Positions 13,001 to 28,000 of a stretch of DNA of 64,000 nucleotides are shown here, piece after piece. The notes beneath the pieces were generated by a model, which made no database searches, was not told the DNA's origin, and was given only the letters and a program-made list of their open reading frames with translations. This stretch comes from Mactromeris polynyma (lineage: Eukaryota > Mollusca > Bivalvia > Venerida > Mactridae). The stretch lies in contig JASFXZ010000010.1 of assembly GCA_032209605.1 (NCBI GenBank), positions 5,973,385 through 6,037,384 of the forward strand, in the 5' to 3' direction. The number at the start of each line of letters is the position of its first letter. Within the stretch, counting starts at the first letter, position 1. The position numbers were made by a program, and so were the translations under genes.

Positions 13001-16000
13001 ATATCCTTATACAGTCTGATACATGCCCTATTGACTGAAACAAATATTCATTAATTAACAATTAATACTGCATTAATGATCCATACAACTTGCCATAATG
13101 AATAATGCTATATTTAACAAACCGCATGGGTGTGTAGTAACATAGAACACAATTTGATTGTTGTCTGTCTACTTGATGAAATGTCAGGTGTTCAGGGATA
13201 AAGGTCAAAAGGTCAGCACAAGTAAGAAGCATACCAAGAGGAGTACCACACTTAAAGCCAAGGCTGCAAGCTTGAATCCAATAAATGACCGCAATTATGT
13301 CACACCTTGTATTTTTTGTATATATATTTATAAGATGCAGGTATTATGCAGAAGGAGCAGGAAGCTGGCTAATGTGGGTTTTACAGATAATTAATAAGCT
13401 GATGAAAGTAATCAAAATACTTTTTTTGAAGTTGGCAGAGGTTCCATTTGACCCTCTAGTTGACCCTTAATGAAGCCTGGAATTCTCAAAAAGTCAGTTT
13501 TACCCTCAGGATTCTGGCTGAAGCAGTCAATGTTTCTCTGAATTATAGCTAATTTGACAATAAATAATAAAATCCAGTCATAAAATGACCACTGAGATTC
13601 AGCAGCTAGTGGACCTCCCTGAGTTGATATTGTCAATGATGAAACTTGTCCCTTGAGTCCGCGCAACCTTTGAAAATGCCTCATACTATAAGCCAAGACT
13701 GTTTAAGTCAAAAGGGGTTTCAGATAATGCAAAATAGCCTTCTATTAAGACCTCATCAAAAAACAATTTGACTTAGTAATTTATATTAACATATTAAACC
13801 TAAATGTTTTTCTTAGATTATACAAAACACAGTCAATTGCATAGAAATAGAGCTCTGAATCTATTCTATATACAAAATGAGAATTTGTAATAGCCTACAT
13901 GCTGGCATGTACAGTAAACAACCTATTGATTATACATACAATGTAGGCAGTAATGTATTCAATCAGGTAATAAAATACATGTGATACAAAGATAGCATTG
14001 AACCCATGTGTGCAAGACATTAAGGTCAATCCATCATTAAACAGACAAGAGAACTGCAGGTGGATGTCATCACTTCTCGGTGGTCTCCTTTAAAATAACA
14101 AGAAATCAAGGCTTTAAAGGTTACCAGACAACGGGACATTCAACTCAACTTCCTCATATTTATTATAACTTAAAGTACAACAGAAAATTCTTGAACATAA
14201 ACCAGACTTCTATTTTTAGTAACAGGGATCTTGAACCAATGACCCTGTTAGCAAATAATACAACACCTTAACTTTCATGCTGATGTTAACTAAGTATGTG
14301 CAAAGTTTGATGAAAATAACTCCATTAAAACTGAATACTGTATAACTGATGGAAAAAATCTCATTTCAGTAACAGTGGCCCTGACACAGGAGTGTGCCCC
14401 TAATGGCCTATACAACCCATGTTCGTTGAAAGCTTAGTAGCATACCCATTTAAGTAAGTTTCATGCAAATATTAAAACTTTGAAAATAGTATGCATTTTA
14501 TTCCAAATCCAAACCTGAAAAAATACCAAAATTGGCAAGGGGCTTTATTTAAAACTTGGACATACAGCATTGATTATTGATAGGTTTAAGGTTGAAAAAG
14601 TATTATCACATTATCTGATGGAGGATACTTTAATAAAGTTGTTTTGAGAAAAAGTCCATATTTCATTAAAGAAATGTCACCTAAAAATTTTCCCAATTTA
14701 GACAGTTGCGATGCTCATTTTCCCAATCACAGCTGACCTGGACTCATTCCCAAAATGGTGAAAAAGCAAAGACTTGTATTCAAACTTGCTTGCAATGGCA
14801 CTTACACTTTCTATGAACTGAGAAAAATAGAAAAAAATAATATATATGAGTTAACAACTACGCAGACAACAACCAAGCAATGACCGATACGCTTTTTGTT
14901 GTTGTTTTTCAAACAGAGGAACTCTATATATAGTTGTTTTCCCAATAATTTTGCTCAATTTACAACAGAGGTGATGGCAGGGACATTAGAGAGTTCAAAT
15001 AAAGTAAGAAATGTCAGTGCACCAATTGTCCAGGGTTGGAGCAGACTTTTAGGTTTATTTATAGTAAAGAAAATAATCACTTTAATGCCTACAGCTAACT
15101 GGACAATGAATCCAGATTGGATAGGTTAATATGTCAAAGTTTCACCATTAATTGCAAAATGCTAAGAACTATTACATTATAATGATGATACCAATCCAAC
15201 CAGGCAATACTGAAACATTTTAAGACTTATTAAACTTGGATTTATTACAGAAAAGCACCAATGTTACACTATTTGGAATAAATTACTTGAAAGGATAAGA
15301 CAATTAAGCCTCACTGAAAAATACAACTTTATTTACCATTAACTGTCTAAACTGTAAGATAGATAAACCAACAGCTACATATCCAAATTAACTGCCCATA
15401 TCTATATCATCATTATAATGGACAATTCAGCAACACATAAACACATGACATTGTATTGAATTAAGCTCATGCAATGTTAAAGATTTGATATACTGGTGGT
15501 AATTAACAAGATCTATGTAACTATGACACCATGGGACACTATGGTATTATTGGGCAACATTCAAACAGGTACTCATGAGACTTTGTCCCTCCCTTCATGC
15601 ACAATCGCAGTTCTATCGAGAGGGCAAGTGAAAAGTAAATATTGTCCAACTTATTATAAGACAGTACAACATCAGCGTAACACCTTCAATGTCACATAGC
15701 AACAAGGAATTTTAATGGTTCGCACTGGGGGCTAGCTGTGACCAGTTTACTCAGCAATACTTATCAGACAACAAAATTAGATCTAGAAATCTTGATTTCT
15801 CATGTAGAATACATAACCAGGTCAAGTACTAACAATATATGCATTCGGAGATCAATGAGAACAAGTTACTGGACACTGAGTTATCGTGTGACCTTGACCT
15901 CACTAGAATGTTGAAGTGTTGTAGGTCCAAGTATAAACATGTGTCTATGCATAAAATGTATGACAAACTTATTAACCAAGTCTTGTACGGAACCAGGATG

Positions 16001-19000
16001 TTAAAATACATTGTTCTGCAACATACAGTGTACATGACATATAATTATCTTAACATATGATTCAGTCTTGCATCTATACTTAATTAGACCAACTATCTGA
16101 ACAAGAACATTAAAATAATTGCTCTTCCATTACAAATCTATGTATAATATACTTAATAAATGTGTTAGTTAAAATATAATCGGAAGAAAATATAGAAAGA
16201 AGTATAGGTATTCTAATTGCTTGATTATTCATCAATCATAGACCATTGTATTCACATGACCTTTGACATATAGGGCAAATCATGCCATGAATATTTTAAA
16301 GTTGACTTGCGCATTTTTGATGATTCATATAAGCAGATGTTAAGAAATTGAGCATAAAGATGTTGAAGTATTAATTACTGTTACAGTAAACAAATAACAT
16401 TCTTGTGCACAGGTGCTGACGAAAATTATATGGAGCATAAACAAACACATAATGCATAATATTCTAGAGGAAGAACAAATGTGTGCAGAAAACCACGCAT
16501 CCCACTGTGCTTCAAGCAAGAAAATCATCGGTTTATTATAAACATTTTACGTTAAGAATTGAACGCCCTACTGTCGTAACTGTCTACTTGTTGAATAAGC
16601 AGTAACGTCTATATTGCATTGAACATATAATAAGATAAAATGCTGATACGGTGAATGGATCTATGTTACAATAATATCTGGTTTTAGTACTTAAAGATTA
16701 ATAATTCATTACATTTACTGCAGTTAAAACAATAAACACAATCAGATGGATTGCAGAAATACAAACACAACCGGGCAACTACTTACAAATATTTATAAAG
16801 AGAATTTGATAATGGCCTACATTTTAGCAAGAGGACCATGACTGTATAGTGCTATTCTCCAAAGCCAAACACACCCCACCCGAGGCAGCTATGTTTTTGA
16901 GGACAGTCCAGTATTACATTAAAACATTACATTCAGTCAGTAATCGACAGATGTTTAGGTAGAAATTAGAATTCAATTAATGGCCAGCATTTTAACAACA
17001 GCACAACCATGGTCCAGTGCTTATTCTCCTAAGCGTCAGTGCCCCACCCCCAGGCAGCTATGCTTTTGAGGACATGACAGAAACATGATTCAACATTCAG
17101 TCAGTAACAAACAGATATTTATGTAGAATTCAATAATGGGCTACATTTTAACATGAGGACAATGAAGTGTGGCACAGTATCACATCGTTAAATGTATGCG
17201 AAAATATTCCTACATGTGTCACACCAGAAAGTTGCAAAAATGTTCAATATAACAGGACTAAAAAACATCACACACATTTCACATGCATTTTATATCCCCA
17301 TTCATTTTTTCCATAAAATTCAAATATGCATCATTTCCAACAAATCAAATTAAGCAGCATGTAAAATCCACTAGCACAATATATGTATTCATCTATTCAA
17401 CAAAAACACTGTATTTTCCGCTTGTATTTTTTCTGTATATTTCAGCCAGCAGTACACGTGGCGTTCATTAATAATACAGAATACAATAAACTATCCATCT
17501 ATATGCTCACTGAATGTACAGAACAATATGGCTTAATAGATTTATGATGGAAAAATCACCAGCATAGTATATTATCATAATCACTGACACAGATAATGCC
17601 AGCATCAAGCTAACAACGCATCAATTATAGACATATAATGCAATACGTTCACACAAAAACTGAACAATACGTCAAAACGTATACATTGTATATACTGCAT
17701 GGTCTCCTGTCCTTACAACGACAAACATGATTCATTCACATATAAACCACAAATTTACATTCCAAAACATTCGTATTATCACCAAAGTAACCATGAGGTT
17801 TAAAAGCAACGGTTGATAATTTAAGTATGCATTAGATGTCAAATGTATACTCATCTATTAAAACAAATCAAGAACAACAACACATGCATGAATGGTAACA
17901 CATTAGTATTTTGTTTCAGCTTGCATTGATGAAATGCATGATTTTCTTTAATAAGAGTGATAGGCACCACAAACAACTATAAATATACAAATGTCAGTTA
18001 CTGCAAGTCAATTTAAACTGCACAGAAAAGGGACCTTTAATTCACAAACAAGTTAAGACTATTACTCCGAATTTAAGAATTTTAATTTGAAATTTATGTT
18101 AAATTGTCCAGTTTTTCGTTTTCATTAAATCTAAACTAATGAAACTTTGTTTGAATAATTGTTGTAACCCATGCACTCAATACTTTTGCCAACTTTCATC
18201 AAAATTTATAATGTAACATAACAAGGTAGGAGCTTCAGTCTCAAATTGTTCATGAATTACCCCCAAGGTATTGTGTAACTTGCTGACATCAAAGCAGGAA
18301 ATCTAGTTGACACAAAATTCTCAATACCATTGTCTATTATAAACAGGTGGCAAATGAAAACTGCATTAAAAAGCAATTAAATATCAATTTTTCCTTTGTC
18401 TTCAAATCAAATTGAACTAAATCTTTCTAAGATTGTATAAATATTAGATGTTACTTAATAATAAATAAGTTTTCAGTGCAATGGTACCCTGATGTTAAAC
18501 ATTTACCAAGTTGTAACTGAGTATAGATCATTACCTACAAAAACAATACCAATGCATAGGCTGGTAATATAACAATATCAGTAAAATGAGACCACATGTT
18601 GATAGAACTCTATTGTTAATAACCCTGCTATTTGTAACATGTGGCATTCTAATGCGTTAAGCTAAACAGGCACAGTTTGTATATATGTGAGTCAGCTAGA
18701 TCTGTCAGTGAAAAACCTGTGCATGTTTTGACCTAAATTACAATAAATGGTGTTTATATGCTTTCCAGACCACATGAAATATTCGAGATTTCAATGCCAT
18801 TCCAACAAATGCACCCAATATTATGATCGACTGACCTCGTGGTTTCTATATTTCATCTGGTTTTAGTCCGTTTTCAACAATTGTTCATTCATAGATGGGG
18901 TTCAGTTACCAACTAGTTCTAACTTCCTCTTTGTCAAGCATTACTGACAACTTTTCTACATGAGGAGGACATGACCGTAGCCAATATCATGGAAGAACAC

Positions 19001-22000
19001 AACCTGCCCAACCCGAGAATTGAACCATCTACTGGATGACCATCTAGTGCTCTACCAACTGAGCTAGGTGGGTGGTCTGACTGAAACCCAGGAGTAAACA
19101 AGGATCCAGATCCACTACCTGATTTCTCATCACTCAACACTCACCACTTAGCTGTCAAAATTTACTCTTCAGAATCAGAGTTTGGAGATCTGAGTGTATG
19201 AAACTATGATGTGAAGAACATAACTTACTGGTCCCAATATATCTTCTTATGCACATCGAATTGAAATGCCGGCTATTCTAAACCATGTATTATTCGAAAT
19301 AAAATTTCGAATGAATAAAGTCTGACTGTACAATTGTGTTTTACAGACAAGATTCCCAGAATCTCCTTAAGCAAAACAGAGAAGCCGAATAATTCTATTA
19401 GCTCCTATTTTATTCACTAATTGTGAGCACCAGCTCTGCGATGATTGTACAAGTCTAACGGTCTGGAAGCTAGGCTCATAAACAAAAAATATAATTAACT
19501 CGGGAACCTATCTTTTAGTGCTGTTTTTGAACAGCAATTTCCCATGCACCAATTCAACAACTTCAATGGCCATTAGAAATGTAATTTATGCAGTTTAATT
19601 ACTGAAAAATTGAACCATAATATTTAAGGAACATTTGTGTATTAGATCTCAAAAGAAAACTGTTTACACACACATTATATTATGAATATACCTGTTTGAT
19701 TAAGCTCAACTACGCTGAAAGCATAATGCTTATCATTAGAACCACTTTCAACTCTGCTACCTGGAAACCCTAAAAATTAGTACGGGTGTCGAACTATGAG
19801 AAGGGTGTGGCAAAACTATGAAGACGCATGGCCAAGACCCTTGCATGGGTAGAACGCAGTCAACCTCGAGACTGAGTGATACAGTACAAGATTTATGCAA
19901 TGAGCCAGAAATACTGCTACAACAGAAACAAAGTAAATCTTGTCTTTAAATAATCAGAGGTGAAAATGCTATTTGAAAATGATGGAAATGGTCGAAATTC
20001 CGTAGATATTGCCTATACGCCTCAACCAAAATTACAATTTTGGCGCATATCTGACACAATTAGACAACTTTAAGTTCACAATTAGCATGAAATATAAACA
20101 CAGTATAATTTTCATTCTTTTATAATATAATACACCGTCTTTAATACACTTAGTAATTATAGCATCACTTTGCCAGCGGAAAAGTTTGAAAATCAATAAG
20201 AATATCCAACTACATCCGAGTCATCTAATCTAACAAAACTCATTGATTTTCTCTCCAATATAATTATAAGATCTTCACTAATGACAGATGCTTAATCAGT
20301 CTTCAGCAATGACTCAAAGCCATAGAATTCTCATATTCTTAGCATGAAACACAATGTCTAGGGAGATATATAATACATAAACAAATGCAACTACTAGAAC
20401 AGATATTAACCAACATGGACATAATGATAAGATCATTTGTCTTGAAAAGACTTAATTGCAGCATTGGAAAATATTATTCTGGGAAAGATTAGAAAAGCAT
20501 TTATATGTATATGGTTTTAGAAACTCGAAAGTGCCAGACTATCGTTACGTAACTCAAATATAAACATATAGGAGTTACAATAGTCTTGCGTAGAACCCTC
20601 GAAATGCATGATCAAAATGTTGACATTTTTATGGAATGGAACAAAACTATTATGAAAGCATTTCATATTTGTTAAAACTACACCAAAGTCTGTTTCCTGG
20701 GATAACCACTACATAATGCATTTTTTAAATGTCTCATACAGAGGCATGATTATGATACTGAAGAAGTTTGAACACATAACATCCACACTGAACGGCTGAC
20801 ACAGCCTGCACTGTCCTAACATCCCATGATAGGAAACTTAAATGGCTCATACATGTATTACCTCTCTGAACCATAAATCTAATTTTGCTACAATTGTGGA
20901 AGGGACTGATAATGCAATAGATTCATCTCACTATCACAAGATGGACACCAAGCCGAGATCTGGATAAAATGGTAAGCCAATGAAAATATAAAACATCATG
21001 CTCCTACTCTCCACCATTTGGAGAAGCTAATCATATAATTTGGAACAAAATGGAATGCTTTTATGCTGAGATAATTGCATTTAGGTGGAAATCAGAATGA
21101 ATAGACCCAAGATTCCCCCCCCCTTCCAGTAAACATTTAATAATCCCATTATGCATGTTGAATAGCAAGTTGCTATGAAAAAAGGAAGACATCATCGAGG
21201 ATCTGTCAGAGGATCCCTACATATGTATTCTTTGATTGGTTCATACTCGAGGATTTGTCAGAGGATCCCTACATATGTATTCTTTGATTGGTTCATACTC
21301 GAGGATCTGTCAGAGGATCCCTACATATGTATTCTTTGATTGGTTCATACTCGAGGATCTGTCAGAGGAACCCTACACATGTATTCTTTGATTGGTTCAT
21401 ACTCGAGGATCTGTCAGAGGATCCCTACATATGTATTCTTTGATTGGTTCATACTCGAGGATCTGTCAGAGGATCCCTACATATGTATTCTTTGATTGGT
21501 TCATACTCGTGGAATCAACATGACTGGAGACATTATGTTCAGCTATAAAGGGTATTTCAAGGATTTCATAATGTAAACATGCATGTATGGTTTTCATGGC
21601 TTCTTGTACTTTTCAGTATGGCTGTGCACTTTGTATGTGGCATTCCCTGCTTGACTTCTTCAATCATTCTTTGAAGTTGATATTGGTTTATCAGCAATAA
21701 CAAAACTGGGAGTGCATCTCTGTTTAATTCTGCATACAAGAACAACAATTGTCGAAATACATACCAAAGTCTCATTGTATGCAGTTATCAAGTCAATTCC
21801 GAAAGCAATATAATTATCGGCGTAATTATCTGTACACCTTGCAAGCTGCAGCATACGTGCCCTCCAGACCCCCAATGTTAATGTCTTTGTTAAAGTACAA
21901 TAATTGACATCATTATGGGACCCAGTGTGAGAAGTTAGTTCTATGTTTGTAACAAGATGTAGCTGCCAAGTCAATCCAGTTCAACAACACTTTCTGTATT

Positions 22001-25000
22001 GGCTTAAAACTACGGTAGTCACCATGAATTAGGGATCAATAACTGGGTAACATTGTACATTGTTATACATGTGACAGACACATTACAGCATGAAACCAAT
22101 CCTTCGACCATCTGATACTTGTAATAACTGTTAGTGTTACAGTATAACAATATCAGATAATGGTTACAGGGTCAATTTACTATAACAATGAATAGAAAGC
22201 ACATACAGTGTACACACACAGTATCCAATTGTTAATATCATTACCAAACATTGTGCAACAAACTGGGCATGCTAATTAGGACAAATATGGTATTATTACT
22301 ATGAGCCCTTTATCAATCATAAGATATATTGATTTAATTTCAGTCAGGATAATTAAGCCAAACATCACAAATGGATCCTCATTATTGTAATTCTTACTAT
22401 CCATGTGTACTAAATAATGTAAGAATTTGACTATTTCAGTTATTGTTAAAGAGATTTTCCATGACCATCCTTGTTGCTATAGTTACCAAAGTTACAGCAC
22501 AATAAACCCCAGTACCAAGTAAAAACACTAAAGATGATGATGATTCAGGTAAGTCAAGAAGACAAACAGATTGAAAACCATAACAGGGTTTTCCCTTGCA
22601 TTTTTCGAAATTGGGTTCCGGGACTCCCACATTAGCAAATTTCCGTGTCCCTGATAAATTTTGGGGGTCCTGAGAGTTAATTTTTGGCAGTGACTTTTTC
22701 CATCAACCATTGCGAATATGTATTACTGAAATCCTTGCAAGTTGCAAGCACTGAGGTGATATCAGTGAAAGTAATTACCACAAAGGCATTTAAATAACGA
22801 ACAGTGCCAATTTGCTGAATTAGGCTAATCGGATGCTTGCGAGTCCTGTGAATGCACGCCTGTTTATAAATGTGTGTCCTTGGACTGAAAATTGCATCTG
22901 AGATGCATAAAACATGTGTCTGGGAAATCCTAGCATAAAATATTAAAACAATGGTGAGCTTGCTTAGAAATCTGAGTTGAAAGCTGAAAGCACCCAACAG
23001 CCATTCAAGGGGTTGTGTGCACAAGCCATAGGAGAGGTGCATGTTCAGTGAACTGTGACAGAAGATAACACATGTAGTTTCACTCTGTCCCATTTGTCCT
23101 TCATTTTTAATCTACGTAGGAAAGTTGTCATTGGTTTGAGGAAGAACAGGTAAGTACTAGTTGTAAACCCCAGAAACACAGACAAAGAATTGAACCGCCT
23201 GCCATACATAACTGTAGCAACCCCAGTAATCCCTGATATTGATGTTAGAATTGTCCACTTATCACAGAGCAGTGTAGAATAATTTATCAACTGAAATACT
23301 GTTACAGCTTAATTATAAGCCTGTCAAACCACAGAACAGTAATAGTTCTAATAAACATTCCTCACTGAATAAGAGCAGTCTAAAGTATACGACAATGATT
23401 CAAATAGCTCCAAGTTGGTGTCAGTATAGTCAGACAGGACTGTATTGATTTGTACTTATTTTCCTTACATGAAGATGTACAGTACCTCGTTAGGGGGAAG
23501 AAGCAAATTAGAACGCCTGTGAATGACAGCTAATACTATGTCTGAAGCCAAGCAAGTCGCAGACAGAATTTTTGTTTTATACATAATTGGCATCTCCGGA
23601 AGATTCTGAATCATGCACATGACAAAAACTTTCACTGGACCTGTCAGTAGGATTAAATGTCAACCACTATTAAAGTCTCATTCTACCAAGAATTATCATA
23701 AAAATATCTTGAAATCAATTGTAACCAAAGTAGTACTTTGACAATAGCCATTGATCCAATCTTTTTTGTCATTCTAATTCAAAAAGCCAAGTTATAACCA
23801 TAGCAACCAGTAACTCACTAACTGTATTCATTCAAACCCAAACCACTGGCTCAGACATTAAGCAGTCAATAAGGAAGTACAACGAGTTGGAAAGTGAAAG
23901 CTAGACAGCGGATTACACTGAATCCTTGGTACTTGATTTTATGAAATGTTTGACTTTTCAAATATCACAGTCTTATCAGATTCCCATATATATATATATC
24001 TGGTATTTTGATGCCCCTTGAATTCTTAATTCACGCTGAAATGAACTTTGGAAATTTCCTAAAATTAAGACAGTTGTGAATTTATAAATATCCACAGTAA
24101 CATTCAAAATGTACACACATATTAATATAGTATATACACTTCACAATGAACTCCCACTCATTGAAAACTGTGGTTAGAAAATTGCAACAACAGAAAGCAA
24201 TCAGTTTTGCAGCAGCTGTTTCAGACATTGATCTTTTTCCAATCCTTTAGAAGTGCGTATTTCCTAAATTTAATGTGCTACATTATAACCATTTGTCACT
24301 TATAATAATAACTGAAGCCTATGTTGACAATACTAAATAACAAACAAAAATAGAAACGTTATTAAGAGTGAAATGATATGAATAACCAATACAGGCTTTA
24401 ATTAATAATAAAATACCAAAGTTTTACTAACAAAAAAGTCCAAAAACCCTGCATTTTGGAAAAAGTTACAGTCTTTCAATGCAATTTCAAAGGAATTTTG
24501 CTAGAAACAGGAGTCCCAGGGAAAAATAGGAGTCCAAAAAGCAATAATTAGTAATCTAGTGAGAACCTTGAAATATTGAGCCATCTAAAGACCCTCAATT
24601 ACAAATACATTCTACCGTAATGGAGACAAATGGGAGTCATTCTTCCCAAGCATTATTTTCATAACATGAGAAAATTTTGATGGAGACCAATGTCTGTTTT
24701 CCTTCGTGTCTGGGCACAAAATGATGCAATGTGCAATAATCTACTGTATATCCAGCACACTTCATAACGATATTCATTACAATAATTTTTAATATGAATA
24801 TGATTAGAAATAAATGGGTAAATTACAATAATATACATAAAGAGTCTGTAAGATACAGGAAATGAAGGCCAAACACCTGTTCACATATTCAGATTTACAG
24901 AAAATTCAATCAGTTTCAAAGGACACAGTCTTGTATCAAATTAGCAACTGCATTTCTTCATCTTCCTTCACCATCTCTTTGGTTCATTGAGTTAACTAGA

Positions 25001-28000
25001 GTCATGTTTATCACATTGCTTCCATCGTGCTAACCAACAAGGGAGACAATCCTAAGGTAAAGTTATATACAATAATGAATATATTCCTCACAGAGTAGTC
25101 ACCCTTGCACAATTGTTACTTATAAATTCTAACTTCTCATTTGAGAATTAAAATACAATAACATAAAAGGTACCATAATTGTAGTTTAGTATTATCAAGA
25201 AACAAAGTTTTAGGGCCAATAAAATTTAAATGCATTTGTATTATACATGATGAGGTAAATGTAATTATTATGATAGCAGAATGATTCATTTTCACCTGTA
25301 AAGGCAAGTAAGAAACACTGTGAATAAACAATTACAATTGAAGCAGATGCTAAAATACAGTAGACTGACGTCTGATATGTATATACAATGTATATATCCT
25401 AATAATGGCCAGATTTTTCATTTTTGTTAATATTATGATGTAATTTTTGATATTTTTTATCCAGAAATACTTTCACAACCAATTGTTATTCTTGTTATTT
25501 AAAGTTTGACTTTTGGCTTAAATTGCTCCCCAGATCTTATGAATTAATATTTGACATCCAGTAAAACCTCAACCACCCTTAGGACCCTCGAGGTATTATT
25601 GAGGTGAGGCTTTACTGTGTATCAATTTACCCTATGTGGTTTTTGGACGGTACCGCTCAGGCACTGTCTATAGTAGTGTGGCAATTTGAGAGGCATACAA
25701 CAATTGGTTCCTGTTTTCAAAACACAAAAAAGACAGAGCCGGTAACATGTCAAAAACGTCAGCATCCTAATAACTATGCTAACAAAGAAGTTCCAAAGTT
25801 CACCGAACGCAATAATATCATTAACGTTTCAATAAAATGAAATGACTTGTTGTCAGACAATACAGTAATGTATTATATTAACAGTCCACCATTTTTTATT
25901 AAAACCATCTTTTGCAGTCTCATACTGTTTGTTCCCAGCCAATAACCCATCACAGCAAGTTTTACACATATGTGTCCATCATCAATTATAAATTATGTCC
26001 AAGGTATTAGACAGTCACACTGGACAGCTCCAATTCAAGACGGCCATGATGTATGGCTCAACTGAGTAAATTAAGACTAAGCAGTTCAGGAGATGTTGTT
26101 TAAAGGTTCTGCTATACAGACATAAAGGCAACAAGGACCTGCTCCTTGGAGGCCTTTTTTTGCCAGAACTTTTCTACAATCTTGGATTAGGACCACAATA
26201 CAACTGTACACGTCAAATATTTGCAGTTTTGGACAAGATTTTCAAAAATTATGTGTGACCTACTTATGCAGCAGACCAGAATGATTTATGCAACTTCGAA
26301 ACAGGTCTAACCAATGATCACAGGGCTCTCGTTTGCTTTTTGGGACTGGGGATTTTTTTTGGAATAGGGGGAAAAAAACATACTATTTTAAGGGGGAATG
26401 GGGCAGATATTCGGCCCCAAATTGTGCCAAACAAGAGCCCTAGATCATCCCTGCGAAGTTTGAACCAAATCTATACAGCTGTTAAGGAGGAAATGTCGTT
26501 TAAGGAAGTAATTGTCAAGTTGACATTACAAGTAAAGATAAAAGCAAATAAAATTGCACAGAATGTTTGATGTGCCACATGCATAACAAAATACACCTAC
26601 AAAGCGTCTGCATCTCGATTTGTATGCATCATTTTATAATCGTATTGCAAAGATAATCCCAAGTCAGATTCAATCACGCCTGATTCCAGAGAGCGTGAAC
26701 TTCCATTGTTTGTGTAATAGTAATGTAGAATTAATGCAGACAGTGAATAATATTTATGGATTGGTTATGATTCATACTGAAAGAGAAGTTACCGAAAGGT
26801 CATTGGAAAAACAATAGCAAACAGACCACAAGAAACTCTGATATCGGAAACTACATTATAGTAAGACTATCATTTATACCTTTGAATATTTTCATCAAAT
26901 TACCGTTTGAATTACCTTAAAAAATCAGAAATAATAATGTTTTATTGGCTCAATGATGCAGATTTCCAGTGTGATTGTCTGCATGAGAACACGCTGCCAT
27001 GCAATATCCACTGTTTATAGCTCAGAATTTGATGAATAACCACTTGACATTTTTTATGTTTGTGCTTAAAACCTAGTCCATAGTAATGACTGAGGTGTTT
27101 TGATTGGCGGTAAAAAATTTGCGACGCTCACCATTTTGTTTCTGAACAGAGAGAAGTTCTTTTGAAAGTTTTAACTGCCGTAATCATCAACAGCTATATA
27201 ATCTTGATGTTATTTATGTATTTTGACTTTTGTGTTCATCTTGTTGTTTGCTCGCATTTTTGGTTAATATCTGAGTTGTAAAACTGAACGAGCATTGTTT
27301 GATAGAACAAACTTTTGATCAACAGAGCCTACAACGAACGGAAATGGAGATTGCCAACTTTCGCCGATCCATAAAGAGTCGGAAATCCACGATACTTACC
27401 GAGCGCGCTAAGGATTGTGTGTACATTATTTCTTATCATTTCTCCAATATCAGTCTGATCTGAATCCATGGTTTATATGTTCATGCTGGCAATAAGCTGA
27501 CTTTGTAATATTGTAAATCTGTATTGTAGCAGTAACCCCAACCATTGTCTACTGTAAATTACGCAAATGGGGAACTGATGTTACAACAGTCACCACAGAT
27601 ATAGGCCAATATTGATGTTTTCGCCAAGACAGGCCATCTGATATATACTACCAAACTCAAACATACAGAAATGTTGTATGCATCGGCCAGGGTGCCGACA
27701 GCAGAATTCTGAATCCGGTGAATTAATCAAATGGTGAGGTTTTACATAATAGATATTCATAAAAACAATTGTATACAGAGAATGGTGTTAGGCTGTTGTT
27801 TAAGTAAGAATGTCATCATTCAAAAACACTAGTACACATACGCAGGGGAAACACATATCAGCGACGTTCCACATATACAAAGTGGGTGGGGTAATGGTTA
27901 CAGCGAATTCAAGGGAAGTTTTCAATAAAATGCATACCGTATGAGACATTCTCACTCAGCTTCAAAGGACCTCTAAGAATGTAGATTACGAAGACAACAA

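Noticed and set aside
18934..19140. Minus-strand protein reading [16 protein letters not shown]
   Set aside because: This is a translation of tRNA A- and B-box sequence in a SINE.
27400..27469. Internal exon between the long ST7 first exon and exon 2
   Set aside because: Using either of the two nearest upstream AG acceptors in the required phase leads to an in-frame stop before the donor; an alternative first exon fits better.
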